A DNA stretch of 64,000 nt from Phoronis australis (lineage: Eukaryota; Phoronida; Phoronidae), in assembly GCA_002633005.1 (NCBI GenBank), contig NMRA01000202.1, forward strand, positions 370,688 to 434,687, given 5' to 3'. Positions 21,126-33,783 of the stretch are shown here, piece by piece; position 1 is the first letter of the stretch, and each line of letters opens with the position of its first letter. The notes beneath the pieces were generated by a model. The model saw nothing but the letters and a program-made list of their open reading frames with translations. It was not told the origin of the DNA and searched no databases. The translations under genes were made by a program, and so were the position numbers.

Positions 21126-24100
21126 CAAATATACTCAATACAACATACTACGAAAGACATACAGATTTTTATAAAAACAAAAAATAAATTATGTAAAAAG
21201 CGTTTCCACGTTGGTCCACACTACACACGACGGCAGTGGAATGAGTCAGCTCTCATGCAGAACGGCGGCCATTTGAGGTGGTGGTGCACCACCACTAGTA
21301 AAAATTAAACTAAAAATCATATCAATGTTGTATCGAATGAACATTATGTGGGCTTAAGATTCGACTGAACTAACTTGCGTCAAAATCCGTTTCATAAAGA
21401 TTTTAAATAAAAAGAAATGGAATGAATTTCTTTAATAGCTTACATGTACGTTCCAACACATTTGTGCATCTTGTTTATCGGCAGCAGTTCATAAACTAAG
21501 CAGATTAAATTACATTACAACGTAAACTATATTTGTCTTTGTTTTAGGAATATTCTGAGAACGTGGTTGGTTGATGCCCATATCGCGCATATTTATCTAT
21601 AATATTCTTATTGGCATTGGCCGATTCGTCCAACATCTCAGCTAAGGACACACCGTCAGCTAAATCCGATCATGAACAAAGTGGGGGAGATGAGTCTTAT
21701 TGAACAAAATAATTTATAAAAATGTAAGCGATTAGCCTATGGTTTATTCATCATATAAGTTCCAATGTTATCTTTACTCGTTCACACTCACAAGATCCAC
21801 AAACAACTGAATAGCTTGCAAGTCAAACTTCAAAGATATGGTTTTAATTTATTTTAAAACTAACTACATAACACGAATTTTAACGTGAATAAGTTTGATC
21901 AAAACTTATTCTAAAAACTGACCCTTCAACGTAGCATCGTTTCGGTCAAAATAAAGAGGATTCAGTCTGATATTTACAAGTTATATAAGAATCACTGACT
22001 CATTCCAACGGGAGCATGAAGTCAATGTGAATGGTGGAAAGGCTAGCCTCCTCGATGACTGCATGTACATATACCTTGTATCAAATGTTCATTCTCTATT
22101 GATTGCGACGTAAGCAAACAGAAGGTCAATTCAAGGAGTTAAAATTGATATCAAATCAGAATATCATCATCAAGATAATTTGACATAACATATCTAGCTG
22201 CTTTTTTGAAGTTCTTGCTCACTTTTGCTCGCAAACTAAGCCTATTGTTAATGTGGGTTCCACATAACATTGGCCTAAGTCAGGATCGACATAATGATGC
22301 TCTTACATTGTACTAGTTTAATATCGGTTTCACTGGGCTGGAACAGCTGCAAGTTGTTCGTATTAGAAGACCAAAATCTGCTGCCTTTGTTACTGGTCTC
22401 AGGAATATGCCTTTATAATGTGAACTAAGTACTAAGAAATTAGAGACAACCTCAGTTCCTTCCAAGGAAATTTTCTTTTAATAACATTTCGTTTTCCGAC
22501 TACAACGTTTTGATGCCATATTTATGAGGCTGACGTCGCAATAACAAATCGAGATATTTCATTTAAACATTCTGGGTTCCGACACCGACGAAATAAAGCA
22601 TATCTGATGCCCAGGATAAATTCAAACTATAGGTAGGCGTAAAGTGCCGTGTAGGGCTACATGTTCGATCACAATCCAAAATGCCTAACAGTGTTTACAC
22701 ATAAAAATCGTAATTCCCAAACTAAATGTCCAAATTTCCTTAGATTCTGTTGAATTTCTTCATTTCAGTCCACATCTATCCTGGTGCAGGATAGAGGACC
22801 ACCGTTGCCTATAAGTTCATGAAGCATGGACGATGAGGGGTTAAAATTTCTTGGAGCACTAAGCTGTACAAGCTTGGGTGCGCTAATGCCATGGTAATTT
22901 TAGCTGATCGCCTTCGACACAAGTTTTGATCCCCCTGCCGCCAATTTTTTTCAGTTGGCTGGTGTCCTCGATATGGCAACAAGTTTCGCCCACCTCTTGT
23001 TGCCGCAATTTTCAGTTATTAAATTCTCTCTCCCACACAACAGAGCTAGCACATCACCCGTTCCCCTTGGTCAGCAACCATTACAAGGTTGTACACCTGT
23101 GGCAGCGAGACGGGGCCCTTGATTTGTGCGGGAACAGACCAATAGCTTATTCATCAAACTGTGGTCTTCTGCATTCTGCTTATTGATACACCATTTCTTG
23201 TATACTTATTCCGATTTGACGCGATTTCTTCAAAGATGTATATAAGAATTTGATGATGTACATTATCAGCGATGCAGGTTAAGTTATTGATGCACAAGCT
23301 ACATGTACAAATGAAGAAATTCTGAAACGTCTCTGACACACTGTACAGTGTATGGTCACCTAAGATTTGAAAAGGCCAGTATTTCGAAAAACTACACGAA
23401 ATTCTAAGAATGAAACGAGCCTTGAATGTATTCTGCTAAAGAAGCAAAGGAAAACGACAGAAAGAAAATTAGTGTACCATTTTTCGTGAAATCAATTCAG
23501 GGCAGTGTGTTTGAGTAAGCCTATTTTCCAGACCCGTGCGTAATCCTTGGACCTGAAAATGTCAATACAAGTCAAACTTGTCGTCGCTAGTTGCGCTTCA
23601 AGAGGTATTTTGCGAAATCATGGTTCTTGCTCGAAGGACCTGTGCAGTGTACGTGTACATGTAGAAGTATTAGGTTGGCCTATGTCCTTAACAAATATCA
23701 TCAAACTGTGGTACAGTGTAAGGGATATACAGATTCACCAGTCTGTAGCGCTGACGCAGTACTAGTAGTTCATCTCCACTTTATAAAATTATTTATTAAA
23801 ATGACAATGCATCCGTTCATTCCCGTTTTAATTGCAACTCAATTCTAATCCATTTTCATTCCCAAACTGAAACTAAGAAATCAACTCTCAGTCTCCCTTA
23901 CATTGTACGTCTGCATCTTCATCTTCCATCGATCGTTCAAATGGATGTTTTAGGATTTCTGCGGGTCATAATCAACTAAACGCATCCAAACTACCAATAT
24001 CTCGACGATATTGATGTTATTATTGCCGTTTTTTGTTCTTGTTAGATATAACGGTATCATCCGTTTTGATATTTAGCAATTGTTTACCACTTACATGTAT
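21126..24100. other. No gene seen
   Basis: I find no exon with supported splice sites, no protein motif and no repeat array. A perfect small palindrome, GGTGGTGGTGCACCACCAC, lies near 21279. Confidence 0.4.
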
Positions 24101-27100
24101 TGCCTTCATCTTGCTTTGAGACCATCACGCAGCAACCAGTAATCTATTGCAGGTTGGTTCAAATGATGACGATGATGATGAGATTAATGAAATATCATTG
24201 TTTTGTGAACGCCATTGCGGTCTGTGAGAGGCTATCCCTGGCTATTTTGATATTACTGATTTTTTCGTTAGAAAATACGCTTTTAATGACAGGAGTTGCT
24301 CGATGTTCTGTCAGCTAATACATTTGTGAGGTTGCCATTATCAACAATGACTCAATTGTGCGTTCTTTAATAAGCCGTTTAACGCTTTAAAATCCGAAGC
24401 ATTCGGATCCTGCAGAATCTGTAATCATTTTATAATTAAATTTCCTTGTTATAGAAATACTCCATCAGACCTGCTGCACTCAGTGTAAGTTTTAAGATGC
24501 AGAATCGTGAGAATTTAATTACTGTTTATAGATTTGCGGTAAGTGAAATAACCGCTCGAATACGGTAAAAGATACCCGCCTTCCATTAAGAAGTATATGG
24601 TGACTGACCGCGGTTACCATTGTTGTAATCATTTGTCCATCCGTCTTCAACTACGCTTTTGAGTTTTGCCGGAATAGATACTAGATGTCGCAAGATAAAA
24701 AATAAACAACGAACCGATATAGATTATAGAAATATGAAAGGAAAAGTATCAGCACGTTTGAAAAAGCTTCTCGCTGCATTTAATAAAAAAGAAAACTGAA
24801 ATAAGTGTGAGAATGATTGAGAGTTGGTCTCTGGTTAATGTAGATTGGTAAGCCTGCTATCCCAAAAGCCAATAGGAAACGTCTCTGGATGGGAACTGGC
24901 AGCTAGGTATGGCAGAGGTACATGCAAACGCCATCCATCTGTCCAGTACATGCTTGAGACTATCATATGGTAGCATTTTCAGCTGCGATGCAAAATAAAT
25001 CGGTTCAAAATGTTATTTCAATTCACTAGAAATGAGGGTATGAATGACTCCAAAGCCAAATCGAGGTAGAAAACAAACTAGGAGATCTTCACCCTTCTAC
25101 AGAACCGAGTACCAAACTGCAGTGGTTCACCCACGATGGTGGCAATATGTCTTCTCCAACGTTAGGAAGCTCTATGAGCAGAATCGGGGGGGGGGACTAT
25201 GTCTGGGGCACCCCCTTCTTTCTGCATCCATTTTGTTTCTAATTCTGAGCCGCATACAAAATGACATCACACCTTTTTTGTTTTGTTTTGTTTTTGTTTA
25301 ATTTGAATATTTGTATTTTCAAGCTTAATCAAGCTTTATATTTATTGTACTATACGGTGACATAAAGCTGTGTTGTGTGTGGACTTTTGAAAAGAGTCGA
25401 AAAAGTAGTGTATGTAGAGAATGCCTTGGAAACTGCACTCGTTCTGATGTCGTTCTAAACTGATCTCGGGTCGCCTTTCAGCGTTATTGTGCACTTCTCC
25501 ACACTACCATTCAGTGTTCTGTTCTATGCTTTATGAACTCAATTGTTCTACTTGTGCGTGAGGGGTATAAAAAATGTATACTTTTGTGATTTTTATGAAT
25601 ATATCCAAAATTTGCATAAATATAAGACGGAAGCTAAGTAATAATTTAGAATAGAAAAATGTAACAGCACTTGAGAGATTTTATCGAAGACATTTATATC
25701 AAACAAAATTTGATCATGCTATTGATCTTGTTGTTTTTGTTATGATTGTACCTTTCGTTTTTGCTCTTATACTGAAAACACATGGTCACGTGACCCAAGC
25801 AGCTGTAGCTTGGTATATCGTCAGAAAAAACGTCTACTTTCACTAGGTTATACCCTGTAGTTTGAAGTCCCACATAACCTTTTAAGTTCTAGCATACGAC
25901 ATAGGGCAAATACTTATGTCCAGCTCGAGCGTGCCCTGCTGCCACAATTCACCTTTCATTTTCCCGTTATATCTGAAATCCTATCAGTTGATTTTGACAA
26001 ATAACAAGCACCAAGCGTTCGCGGCATTATAAGGTACGACAAGACGTGGATCGATTAAATATATTGAAAACATGTTTTAATGGCGACATTTTCGGCAACG
26101 ACAAACCGTACCGTGTTAGCAGTGCTTAACACTGTTTTGATGTCTTGAGTAATCTACATGTAATTCTTTATCTGAAGCATGAACTGCATTTCCACGTGTG
26201 ACGGTTCCATCGTTTTACGCGTTTTATAACTATTCAGATAATTTAGACGATCCGAGCCTTGAGAACTCAACATGTTAACGCAATTTGTCACGCAAAATTG
26301 GCAACTTAAGCATATCGCCAGAGTTGTCTTTGATTGCACTTTACGAACGAAGTTATTACAGCTGCTCTTGGTTTAATGGATAGGATTACTACTCGTTTGT
26401 CATACACGTAATGACGATGTATTCATGAAATGTTCGCATTAAGACATTTGACATGAGTTGTAACTTTTCTGTTTGTATGCAAAGATTCAGTAATACTGTT
26501 AATGGAGTAGACAAGCGTACACGAAATGTTTATTTCAATTTTCAAAGTCAAAGTACTTGTTGCTGCGTCGCTGCAATATTGTTTTTGCAAATTAGTGAAA
26601 ACATATTTTTTCACAGTCATCGAAAATGCATTGGGTACTATTCGCTTACAAACGTTCTCAGGATTCTTTTGTTCAAAGCTCACTTTGCTGTCGTATCACT
26701 GTATTTTACTGGTTCAAATCAATTCCATCGGACTTGCTTGAGTTGTAATTAACCGTTGCCTAGATCATGTTTATTGCAAAATGTCAAACTGTCAAAAGAC
26801 ATGATTTAGGATTAACCATAAGATAACTCAGGTAATAACACATGGTAGAATGCCACAATTATACCACGTTCGGATGTGGAATCGTCACCTTGACGTTACA
26901 ATTGGCAGTTTTAATGAAATCTATCAATCAGCTGTCTTCCTTCAATTCCTCAGATGGAACTGAAAAAGAAGGGGTGACCACTCATCTCGTTCGATGAGAT
27001 GTTGACTGTGATGAATCGTGGGAACTCTGGTCACGTAGGATCTCGAAACTGCCTCTATACTTTCATTACAGTCAACACCCCCTTGAAGGAGACGAGAGGT

Positions 27101-27375
27101 CTCCGAAACATCTAGGACATCAAAAAATAAGGTAGTTTAGCAGACCAATATCACCTTCTTAGATTGTTAGAGCCGGTTACGACAAAACAACCAGTAACTA
27201 AATGTTAATCAATCCTAAGGAAATCCGTGGGCGAAAAATTCATCAGAATACCTACAATGTACTTGGCTCGAACTGGGGTCGAGTGATAGGCGTACGCCGC
27301 CATTTTAGATTTGCCGAAGTGAAATTCATAAAGGGACGTGGAATAACTGTGAATGGACGAAGAATATGTGAACTT
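24101..27375. other. No gene seen
   Basis: No supported gene. Short open frames on both strands are AT-rich and lack motifs. A TTTTG-rich stretch (25275-25305) and a G run near 25188 are the only low-complexity features. A small CATCTCGTTCGATGAGATG hairpin is near 26983. Confidence 0.4.
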
Positions 27376-27605
27376 GCCACAGGCATACAGGGGCGATAGT
27401 AGATCCCCATAAAAAGTTACTCATTTCAATATGCAGCAAATAAAATCAATTGAAACATGCATATGTGCACATAGAGTTATAATTAGCACATATCCTGTCT
27501 CTGGATACAATTTAGTCTACAAATAACTTGAACATCTCCATGAAAACATCGCGGCACAGTAACCAAAAAGTGGAGTTGGAATTTTTCGCCAAAGTCACCT
27601 GAATT
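27376..27605 (+). repeat. Interspersed repeat, copy B (copy A at 5945-6430)
   Basis: The same block order as copy A (GGCATACAGGGGCGATAGTA, GAAACATGCAT, GAGTTATAATTA, ACTTGAACAT, GGAGTTGGAATTTTTCGCC) but without the 235-bp middle part. Both copies are in the same orientation, about 21 kb apart. Confidence 0.7.
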
Positions 27606-28123
27606 CCCCTAGCGACGCTTCATTGAAGATATGTTTAGAAGCAGAAAGCATCACTGAAGAAAGTAAGCGCCTTAGTAGGTGATAATTTTAGGTGTACAAT
27701 GTATTTTTGGCGCGGTGAAAACTTAATCAGTGAGCGGATTTCGCCTACCGCCCGTTTAAAATACACCGGACGAAATTAGTACAGAACGCGATGGAACGTA
27801 TTGTAGTGCGAATCTGAATTTCATTTGCCATAACAGCAATGCTTGTTTGGCATTTTTCACACTAAAAGATTAAAAACTCGAAGTAAACAACAGAATACAC
27901 TTTGCTACCGCATCGGGCAAATGGCCAAAGGACAAGGTTTTGCCTCACTTCCGGTGACGTCACAGTTAAGTCTCATAATTTCGCGTTATTGTTTTAAACT
28001 CGCAAAGGACTATTGAAAAACAAAGCCGACTATTCGACTGGGCTAAGCGTGTTGTACTGGTAGTGATTAACTCTGGTAAATAGTATAAACACAACAACGA
28101 ACTTGCAATATCAAAATGAGTAA
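27606..28123. other. No gene seen
   Basis: A slightly more CpG-rich stretch with no identifiable exon or repeat. Confidence 0.35.
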
Positions 28124-28355
28124 GTAAAAGTGCTATACAGTTACAATATTCTGACAACTAAACTTGCGATTATATTAAAAAGGAATTTAGACACGGAAAA
28201 CTAATTGCCGGTCGTCTCCGGCGACTTGTTTGGCGGCTGATGGCCAACAATGAACGACGGAATAACTGGTAGCGAAATAACTTCAGAAAAAATTGGTGTG
28301 GTACCAAATGATATAATATGTGTATTAACGAATTTAAAGTAAAAGAAAGAATTCC
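28124..28355. repeat. First copy of a 232-bp direct duplication, ends at an N
   Basis: This segment is repeated at 28556-28787 with a constant 432-base offset, no indel and one visible substitution (ATATTCTG versus ATATCCTG). The first copy stops exactly at the N at 28356. That pattern fits an assembly join or a very recent duplication better than an old repeat family. Confidence 0.9.
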
Positions 28356-28555
28356 NCTTAAAAACTCCAAAAAATCAAGCAATTCGACTCATTACTTTAC
28401 CAAAGCATGAAACGAGGAAACGACCGCTCCGTAAAACCGGAAGTTTTCTATCCTGCGTGTGCAGCGCCCTCTCATCGTTAGTGCTTATATCCCGTGGACC
28501 GCGACATGCGCAACGCGCTCTAACGGGAGTTGGCAGTCCCTATCTATAGTCTATG
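28356..28555. other. Unique spacer with ambiguous base N at 28356
   Basis: 200 bases between the two duplicate copies, starting with the N; no feature is recognised in it. Confidence 0.6.
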
Positions 28556-28787
28556 GTAAAAGTGCTATACAGTTACAATATCCTGACAACTAAACTTGCG
28601 ATTATATTAAAAAGGAATTTAGACACGGAAAACTAATTGCCGGTCGTCTCCGGCGACTTGTTTGGCGGCTGATGGCCAACAATGAACGACGGAATAACTG
28701 GTAGCGAAATAACTTCAGAAAAAATTGGTGTGGTACCAAATGATATAATATGTGTATTAACGAATTTAAAGTAAAAGAAAGAATTCC
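28556..28787. repeat. Second copy of the 232-bp direct duplication
   Basis: Nearly identical to 28124-28355. A minus-strand open frame of 112 codons crosses this copy and runs to 28971, but it shows no known motif. Confidence 0.9.
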
Positions 28788-29199
28788 CATTGAGCTTGAA
28801 GCATTCGTCTAAGCTACTACCCGACAGAGCCCGACCTGCATGGCATGGCTGCGTGGACATCTGTGCTCCGCCCCGCAGAATGAATGCATTAATTAGCTCC
28901 GCGGGCCTTGGATAGCTGGTATTCATGTGATCAAGAGATAAAATCCTGCAATTTGGTACATTTGCCGACATTCAGCTCATGCACTACAGTTCACTACATT
29001 CCCTCCCTCCCCGTTTGCGTTTTCAAACAACGGAGGTGTCTGTTGAAAGTTTTTGTCACGTTTTGAAATGTGTTTTGTATTATAATTGAAAACTAAAGTC
29101 AATTTAGCAAGTGATTACTATCCTGGCGTAGTGACACAATTCAATTGCCGGGGAAACTTCGCCAGTTGTCGTGTCCGGGCAGCAATAATCAAGCACAGG
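28788..29199. other. No gene confirmed
   Basis: Part of a minus-strand open frame with no recognisable domain; otherwise nothing seen. Confidence 0.3.
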
Positions 29200-29455
29200 T
29201 GCGCGTTATTGTAATTCAGATGAGGAGCGCACCGTTTTGAGATAAAATAGGTTTTGTTTGTTGAAATATCGCCGTGTGTGGATGTTTTCTTCTACTTTGC
29301 ATTTTAGCGCCAGTAAAGCAGATGCCGATTTGCTGCCAAGTTACACGGAAATGCGCTCACACGTCCGGGTAGTCACACGGCAATTGCCCGTATTTTGCAT
29401 CACTTTCACGATATGGCGATAAAGAAAAGACATTTGGCGATATACAAAGGTTTTT
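29200..29455 (-). repeat. Diverged repeat, copy 1, possibly related to the THAP element
   Basis: GAGCGCACCGTTTTGAG, ATTTTAGCGCC, GCCGATTTGCTGCC and GGCGATAAAGAAAAGAC recur in order at 30855-31045. One part also resembles the non-coding middle of the THAP elements: CGTGTGAGCGCAT and GGGCAATTGCCG-like words lie close together on the minus strand, as at 8940-9015 and, inverted, at 34590-34650. Confidence 0.5.
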
Positions 29456-30093
29456 CCTTTAATTTATTACAGTACTGTTGCTGAAATTTGACAGACCCTC
29501 CCGATGAGTCAGGGCTGACCTCAGTATTGTTGGCTGCGGGAGATACAACGTATTCACAAATTTATGTGTTGCATTAAATACCTCTCGCCATATGCAAATC
29601 ACAGATAAAGTTGGACAATAATTAATCAAATTTGTATCAAAAGAACCAAAATGAGAATCAAAAACAACTAAACAAAATAACAACGCTTTTACACTAACGG
29701 TGACAACATGGCCGTCATTCAGGAATGGCTCCTTAACTGATGCACGTGCACTCAGGAGGCGAAAATAGAAGGGAATAGTCGATGATTTCTGACCTTGGCC
29801 AAGGTACAAAACTGTGCTCAAAAAGTCCTGGTTTGATAACGAAAAGGAGATAAACATTGTGCCATGTTACATATTACTTACTTTAATATAGTTTTTGAAC
29901 TAAATTACACATTGAGATAACGATTTTAAAATAGAATGAGAACTGAAAGCTGTGCACCAGAAAGTGGTTGTTCGTGGACTGGGCTGCATTACTCATTAAG
30001 CGGACCGATTAGTCGTTAGCGCCACTTAGCATCATCGTAATGTATTGAGATGATACTTTTACAGCATCCGATCTTATTGTATGAGGCAGATAC
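29456..30093. other. No gene confirmed
   Basis: A minus-strand open frame of 132 codons (29459-29857) lies here, but it has no recognisable motif and no splice or start context in its favour. Confidence 0.3.
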
Positions 30094-30263
30094 CAGGGGC
30101 GGATCCAGGATTTTGAGTTAGGTGCGGCCAGTGAGGGCAGAGTATTAGCTAGGATTTTGCCCGTCAGACATTCGCACTCCGGAACTGTCAATTAATGGAA
30201 TGTGGGAAAATTTAGGGGTGAGGGTATCGTTCCCTTGCCCCCCCCCCCCGAAATCCGCCACTG
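30094..30263 (+). mobile_element. hAT5-like MITE, 170 bp, with GATAC on both sides
   Basis: It begins CAGGGGCGGATCCAGGAT and ends AAATCCGCCACTG, its inverted counterpart. GATAC lies directly before and directly after, giving a 5-bp target duplication as reported for hAT5-type elements. The interior has the GGGCAGAGTATTAGC word shared with 46515-46654 and a C run. Confidence 0.82.
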
Positions 30264-30597
30264 GATACAACATTTTATCTTGACGTAACCTTTTCATCTT
30301 TAAGAGAGTGTCTCATTCAAGTGTTAAAGACCTAGTCGCATGTCATTTCAGTGGTTATTAGGATGTCAAAACATGTTCTAACGAAGCTATCAATAACCAC
30401 ATGCTATTGATAAAACTCAGAAACCAACCACATTTTGAAATGTCTTTTCAACGTACAAATGCCACATCACTTTCAACCACTCCGAACTCCCAATTAACTG
30501 TGGCATGCGTGTCGTTACTTTCACTTGATGTGAGGTTAGTTGAGCATGCGCAATGAAGCAACTTAGGCGGTTGAAGCTTTTTTAAAACGGGAGAGTG

Positions 30598-30741
30598 CAT
30601 GGGCGGTGCACCATAGGGGGCTGAGGGGGCTATAGCCTCCCCACTTTTTTCAGTGCTATTCCTCCCATGGTCTATGGGCGGTGCACCACGGGGGGGGGGG
30701 CTGGGGGATATATCCCCGCTTTTTTCAGTGTTGCGCCTCCC
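30598..30741. repeat. Tandem duplication with a unit of about 70 bp
   Basis: A unit running from ATGGGCGGTGCACCA, through a G run and CTTTTTTCAGTG, to CCTCCCATGG occurs twice head to tail. Each unit is partly self-complementary (ATGGGCGG at one end, CCTCCCAT at the other), so each may be a tiny inverted-repeat element. Confidence 0.75.
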
Positions 30742-30839
30742 ATGGAGTGAGCTGTGGACCTCGAGGCATACTGCCTAGATCAGATGATTCCGTTTATCTA
30801 TGGTTGTCTTTTCACTAAACGAACATTAAGGTAATCATC
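30742..30839. other. Short spacer
   Basis: No feature seen. Confidence 0.3.
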
Positions 30840-31045
30840 GATGCCTGTAATAATTTAGGTGATGAACGCACCGTTTTGAGGCACAACGTTGCTTTTTGTT
30901 AAAGAAATCACCAATTTTAGCGGCTAGCAAGTCCGGTGCAGATTTGCTGCTTAGTTACTGTTGGAAGGTGAATGCCGCAATTGCCAAATACTTTCCTTTA
31001 GTTGCATGATACGGCGATGAAGTAAAGAGACTTACCGATCTACAG
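30840..31045 (-). repeat. Diverged repeat, copy 2 (see 29200-29455)
   Basis: It shares GCACCGTTTTGAG, ATTTTAGCGGC, GCAGATTTGCTGC-TAGTTAC and ACGGCGATGAAGTAAAGA with copy 1 in the same order and orientation, about 1.6 kb apart, with many substitutions. Confidence 0.55.
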
Positions 31046-31249
31046 GAGATCAACAGAAGACACAACGTATTTACAACTAGATTAACCCCTTAAGATAAGG
31101 TCTTTATTGTATTCACTGAACATATGTCACGTCACACTGATTCTTAATAGTATCTGTTGACTGTTTAAATATGGAACTATCAAATTACCACGTGGGCGTC
31201 AGTTCTACCGCCGTTACAACTGCCGTTAAATTCATTGCAGCCGTCAACA

Positions 31250-32080
31250 CAATCATCTTCACCGTCATAACGGTCATAACCGTCATCATCCTCATCGTCA
31301 TCATCACTATCGCCATCACCGTCATCTTCATCTCCACCATCTTCATCACCACCATCAACATAATCGTGATCATAATCATCATAATAATAATAATCATCAT
31401 CATCATTGCCACCGCTATCATCATCACCATCATCATCAGCAATATCATCGCCATCATCATCATAACTGTCATCAACATCTCCAAAATCGTCACCACCGTC
31501 ATCATCACGACTGTCATTATCACCAAAATCATCACAACAATCATCGTCACCACCACTATAACCACCATCATCACCACTTTCACCACCACCATCATCATCA
31601 TCATCTGCACCATCATCATCACCACTGTCATCATCATCGATATCATCATCACTGTCACCATAATAATCATCGTCATCACCAACATAAACACCATCACCAC
31701 CATTTTCGTTATCTCCATCATCATCACCATCATCATCACCATCATCATATACACCATCGTCATCACAATCGTCATCATCATCAATATCATCATCACCATG
31801 ATCATAATAATGATCATCATCACCACCGTCACCACCACCAGCATCATCATTGTCATCATCGCTGCCATCAACAACATCGCCATCTCCGCTATCATCATCA
31901 TCATCTTGTTTGATATCATCGTCGTCATCCTTACAATCATCGTCGTCGTCGTCGTAATCATGATCGGCGGATCATTCCATCGCCACCACCACAACCTAGA
32001 ATATTCATCATCGCCATCACAGCCAATACAACTACAGGCGTCATGTATCATCATCGTTATTATCATCAACATCGACTTCG
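31250..32080. repeat. ATC/CAT-rich degenerate trinucleotide tract, about 830 bp
   Basis: Nearly the whole stretch is CAT / ATC / CAC / GTC triplets. It keeps a 326-codon frame open on the plus strand (Ile/Thr/Val-rich) and a 295-codon frame on the minus strand (Met-rich). Both arise because the triplet repeat contains no stop in those frames. There are no domain, signal or splice features. Confidence 0.93.
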
Positions 32081-32320
32081 TATGTCTACATTTACTTTAT
32101 AATAATTGTTTCCAACTGTCTGCATCTTCAAGGATCACGTCTTTATTTTAATCCGATTGAGGCTTCAGTGCTCTACCCTTCGTTAGGAAGTAATGGTACA
32201 GATAAACTTGTTACTTGAAACTGGGCATGGCACGTATCAGGATAGACAGGAAATATAAGTAAGCCGGTCAACCTCAAAACATCGAGTCAGAAAATTAATG
32301 CATTTGTCATTTTAGTTCAG
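32081..32320. other. Spacer, no feature seen
   Basis: Nothing recognisable between the trinucleotide tract and the MITE. Confidence 0.3.
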
Positions 32321-32721
32321 GGCCCGGTCTCTAATCTTTTTACTCGAAATGAAACTCGAAATTAGGTTTGGCATTTTCTACTCTACTTTTGGGCGAACTC
32401 AAGATAATTGTCTATTATTCTATGCTCGAGTACACAATAACTTACGTAGTTAATTTATTGCCCTTAGTTCACAGTTTGTAAACTAAATATTAAAGCAATA
32501 AGTTCGAGTTTGAACTCGAAATTTCGAGTTTTTACTCGAGTTTGTAGCACAAATATAAGGGTCTTCAAGGGCAAACTTGAACTAGAAACTCCTATGCATA
32601 AACTATAATGTATTCGAGCACAGTCTGATAACCAATTATCTTAAGTTCGCATTAAAGGAGCAGAGAAATTGCCAAACATAGTTTCGAGTTCGTTTCGAGT
32701 ACAAAGATTAGAGACCGGGCC
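32321..32721. mobile_element. 401-bp MITE with long inverted ends (GGCCCGGTCTC family)
   Basis: The left end GGCCCGGTCTCTAATCTTTT and the right end CAAAGATTAGAGACCGGGCC are complementary. The match continues inward through ACTCGAAA-GAAACTCGAAA and GTTTGGCA for about 65 bp. CAG stands on both outer sides (32318-32320 and 32722-32724), a possible 3-bp target duplication. The interior is rich in TCGAGT / ACTCGA. Older relatives are at 16876-17275 and 7777-8050. Confidence 0.85.
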
Positions 32722-32724
32722 CAG

Positions 32725-33783
32725 AATTGACTCGATATTTTAATTATAAAATAAGATTGACAACAAGGCTGTCCTTAATTAATTCGTAGCCTACTTTGTG
32801 TATTCTTGAAATGTCGTTCTTGACAAAGTTAACGCCATCGGCGCTTTGAAGACTTGAGGAAAAAAGATTTTGTGCGGTTTCGTAAACGCGCCCACCACCA
32901 AGATACACCGCACACTAGTTTGCCAATATGAATGAAGGAGCCCCAAAAAGATGTGAAATCATGACATGAGGACAGGAAAATGCTCAACAACTTTCTCGCA
33001 TCTCACTTCCGCTGATTCAAGAATTTTTTTCCTTACCCGTGAAACAGCATTTTTGCCGTGTGTGAACATGAAACTAGCATTTTCTTGTCCTTAAAAAATT
33101 TTCTATTATTTCATTATGCCGCGAGTTTGAAATTAATCCAAATTCATGAACGGGAACGAAAATAGCCACATTTCTGAGATGCCGGCGACGTGTCAAAACT
33201 TTCTGTCCTTAGATGGCGACACTGTATTTTGTGTGCAAACTAACAACGACACCAACAGAACAAATCCACCACTTTCTTCAATTTTTTTTCAAAATACCAC
33301 TCCGTCTAACCACCATTGCTATACTATGGAATGTTGAAAATATTCAGGTAAAAAGCCTGGCGTAGTCAAATGCCCATGCATCGAAGAAAATATGCATTGG
33401 TTTTGCTCTGCTAGGTCATGATTCGCAGGTCAATACGAGACTGGAAAAATCACTTTTGTAGCCATTTTGTAGGGTGGGGATAGATTTCGTCTTGATGCAA
33501 CCTAGCAATGTTCTTTATAACGGTAAAGAGTAAATGTTTAAACTTGCACATTGCAATGAAATTTGACCTTTGAACTTGGCTGATTCTGTACATTGGACAT
33601 GCAACATTTTAAAAATAAAGAAATTGGAAGATTATCTGAGGTGATACTGCAAATAATATTTCCAAATGTTGCATTAAGTTATAAAAACGCACACAGTTTT
33701 TATTTTTCCACTAAAACAAAAATTCAAGACAAATTTCTGAATTCACCTGGTGGTCCAGTTTGGAACTACCATTTTAAACATTT
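32725..33783. other. No gene seen
   Basis: No exon, repeat or RNA gene recognised in about 1 kb. Confidence 0.4.

Noticed and set aside
20795-21160. Three overlapping minus-strand frames rich in Tyr, Val, Cys and Met
   Set aside because: They are translations of the CATA microsatellite in its reading frames.
28170-28971. Minus-strand frames of 62-112 codons
   Set aside because: They cover the duplicated 232-bp block, change frame between copies and show no known motif.
31171-32151. Longest open frame in the window (326 codons, +) and a 295-codon frame on the opposite strand
   Set aside because: Both are made by an ATC/CAT triplet tract; the products are Ile/Thr- or Met-only low-complexity with no domain.
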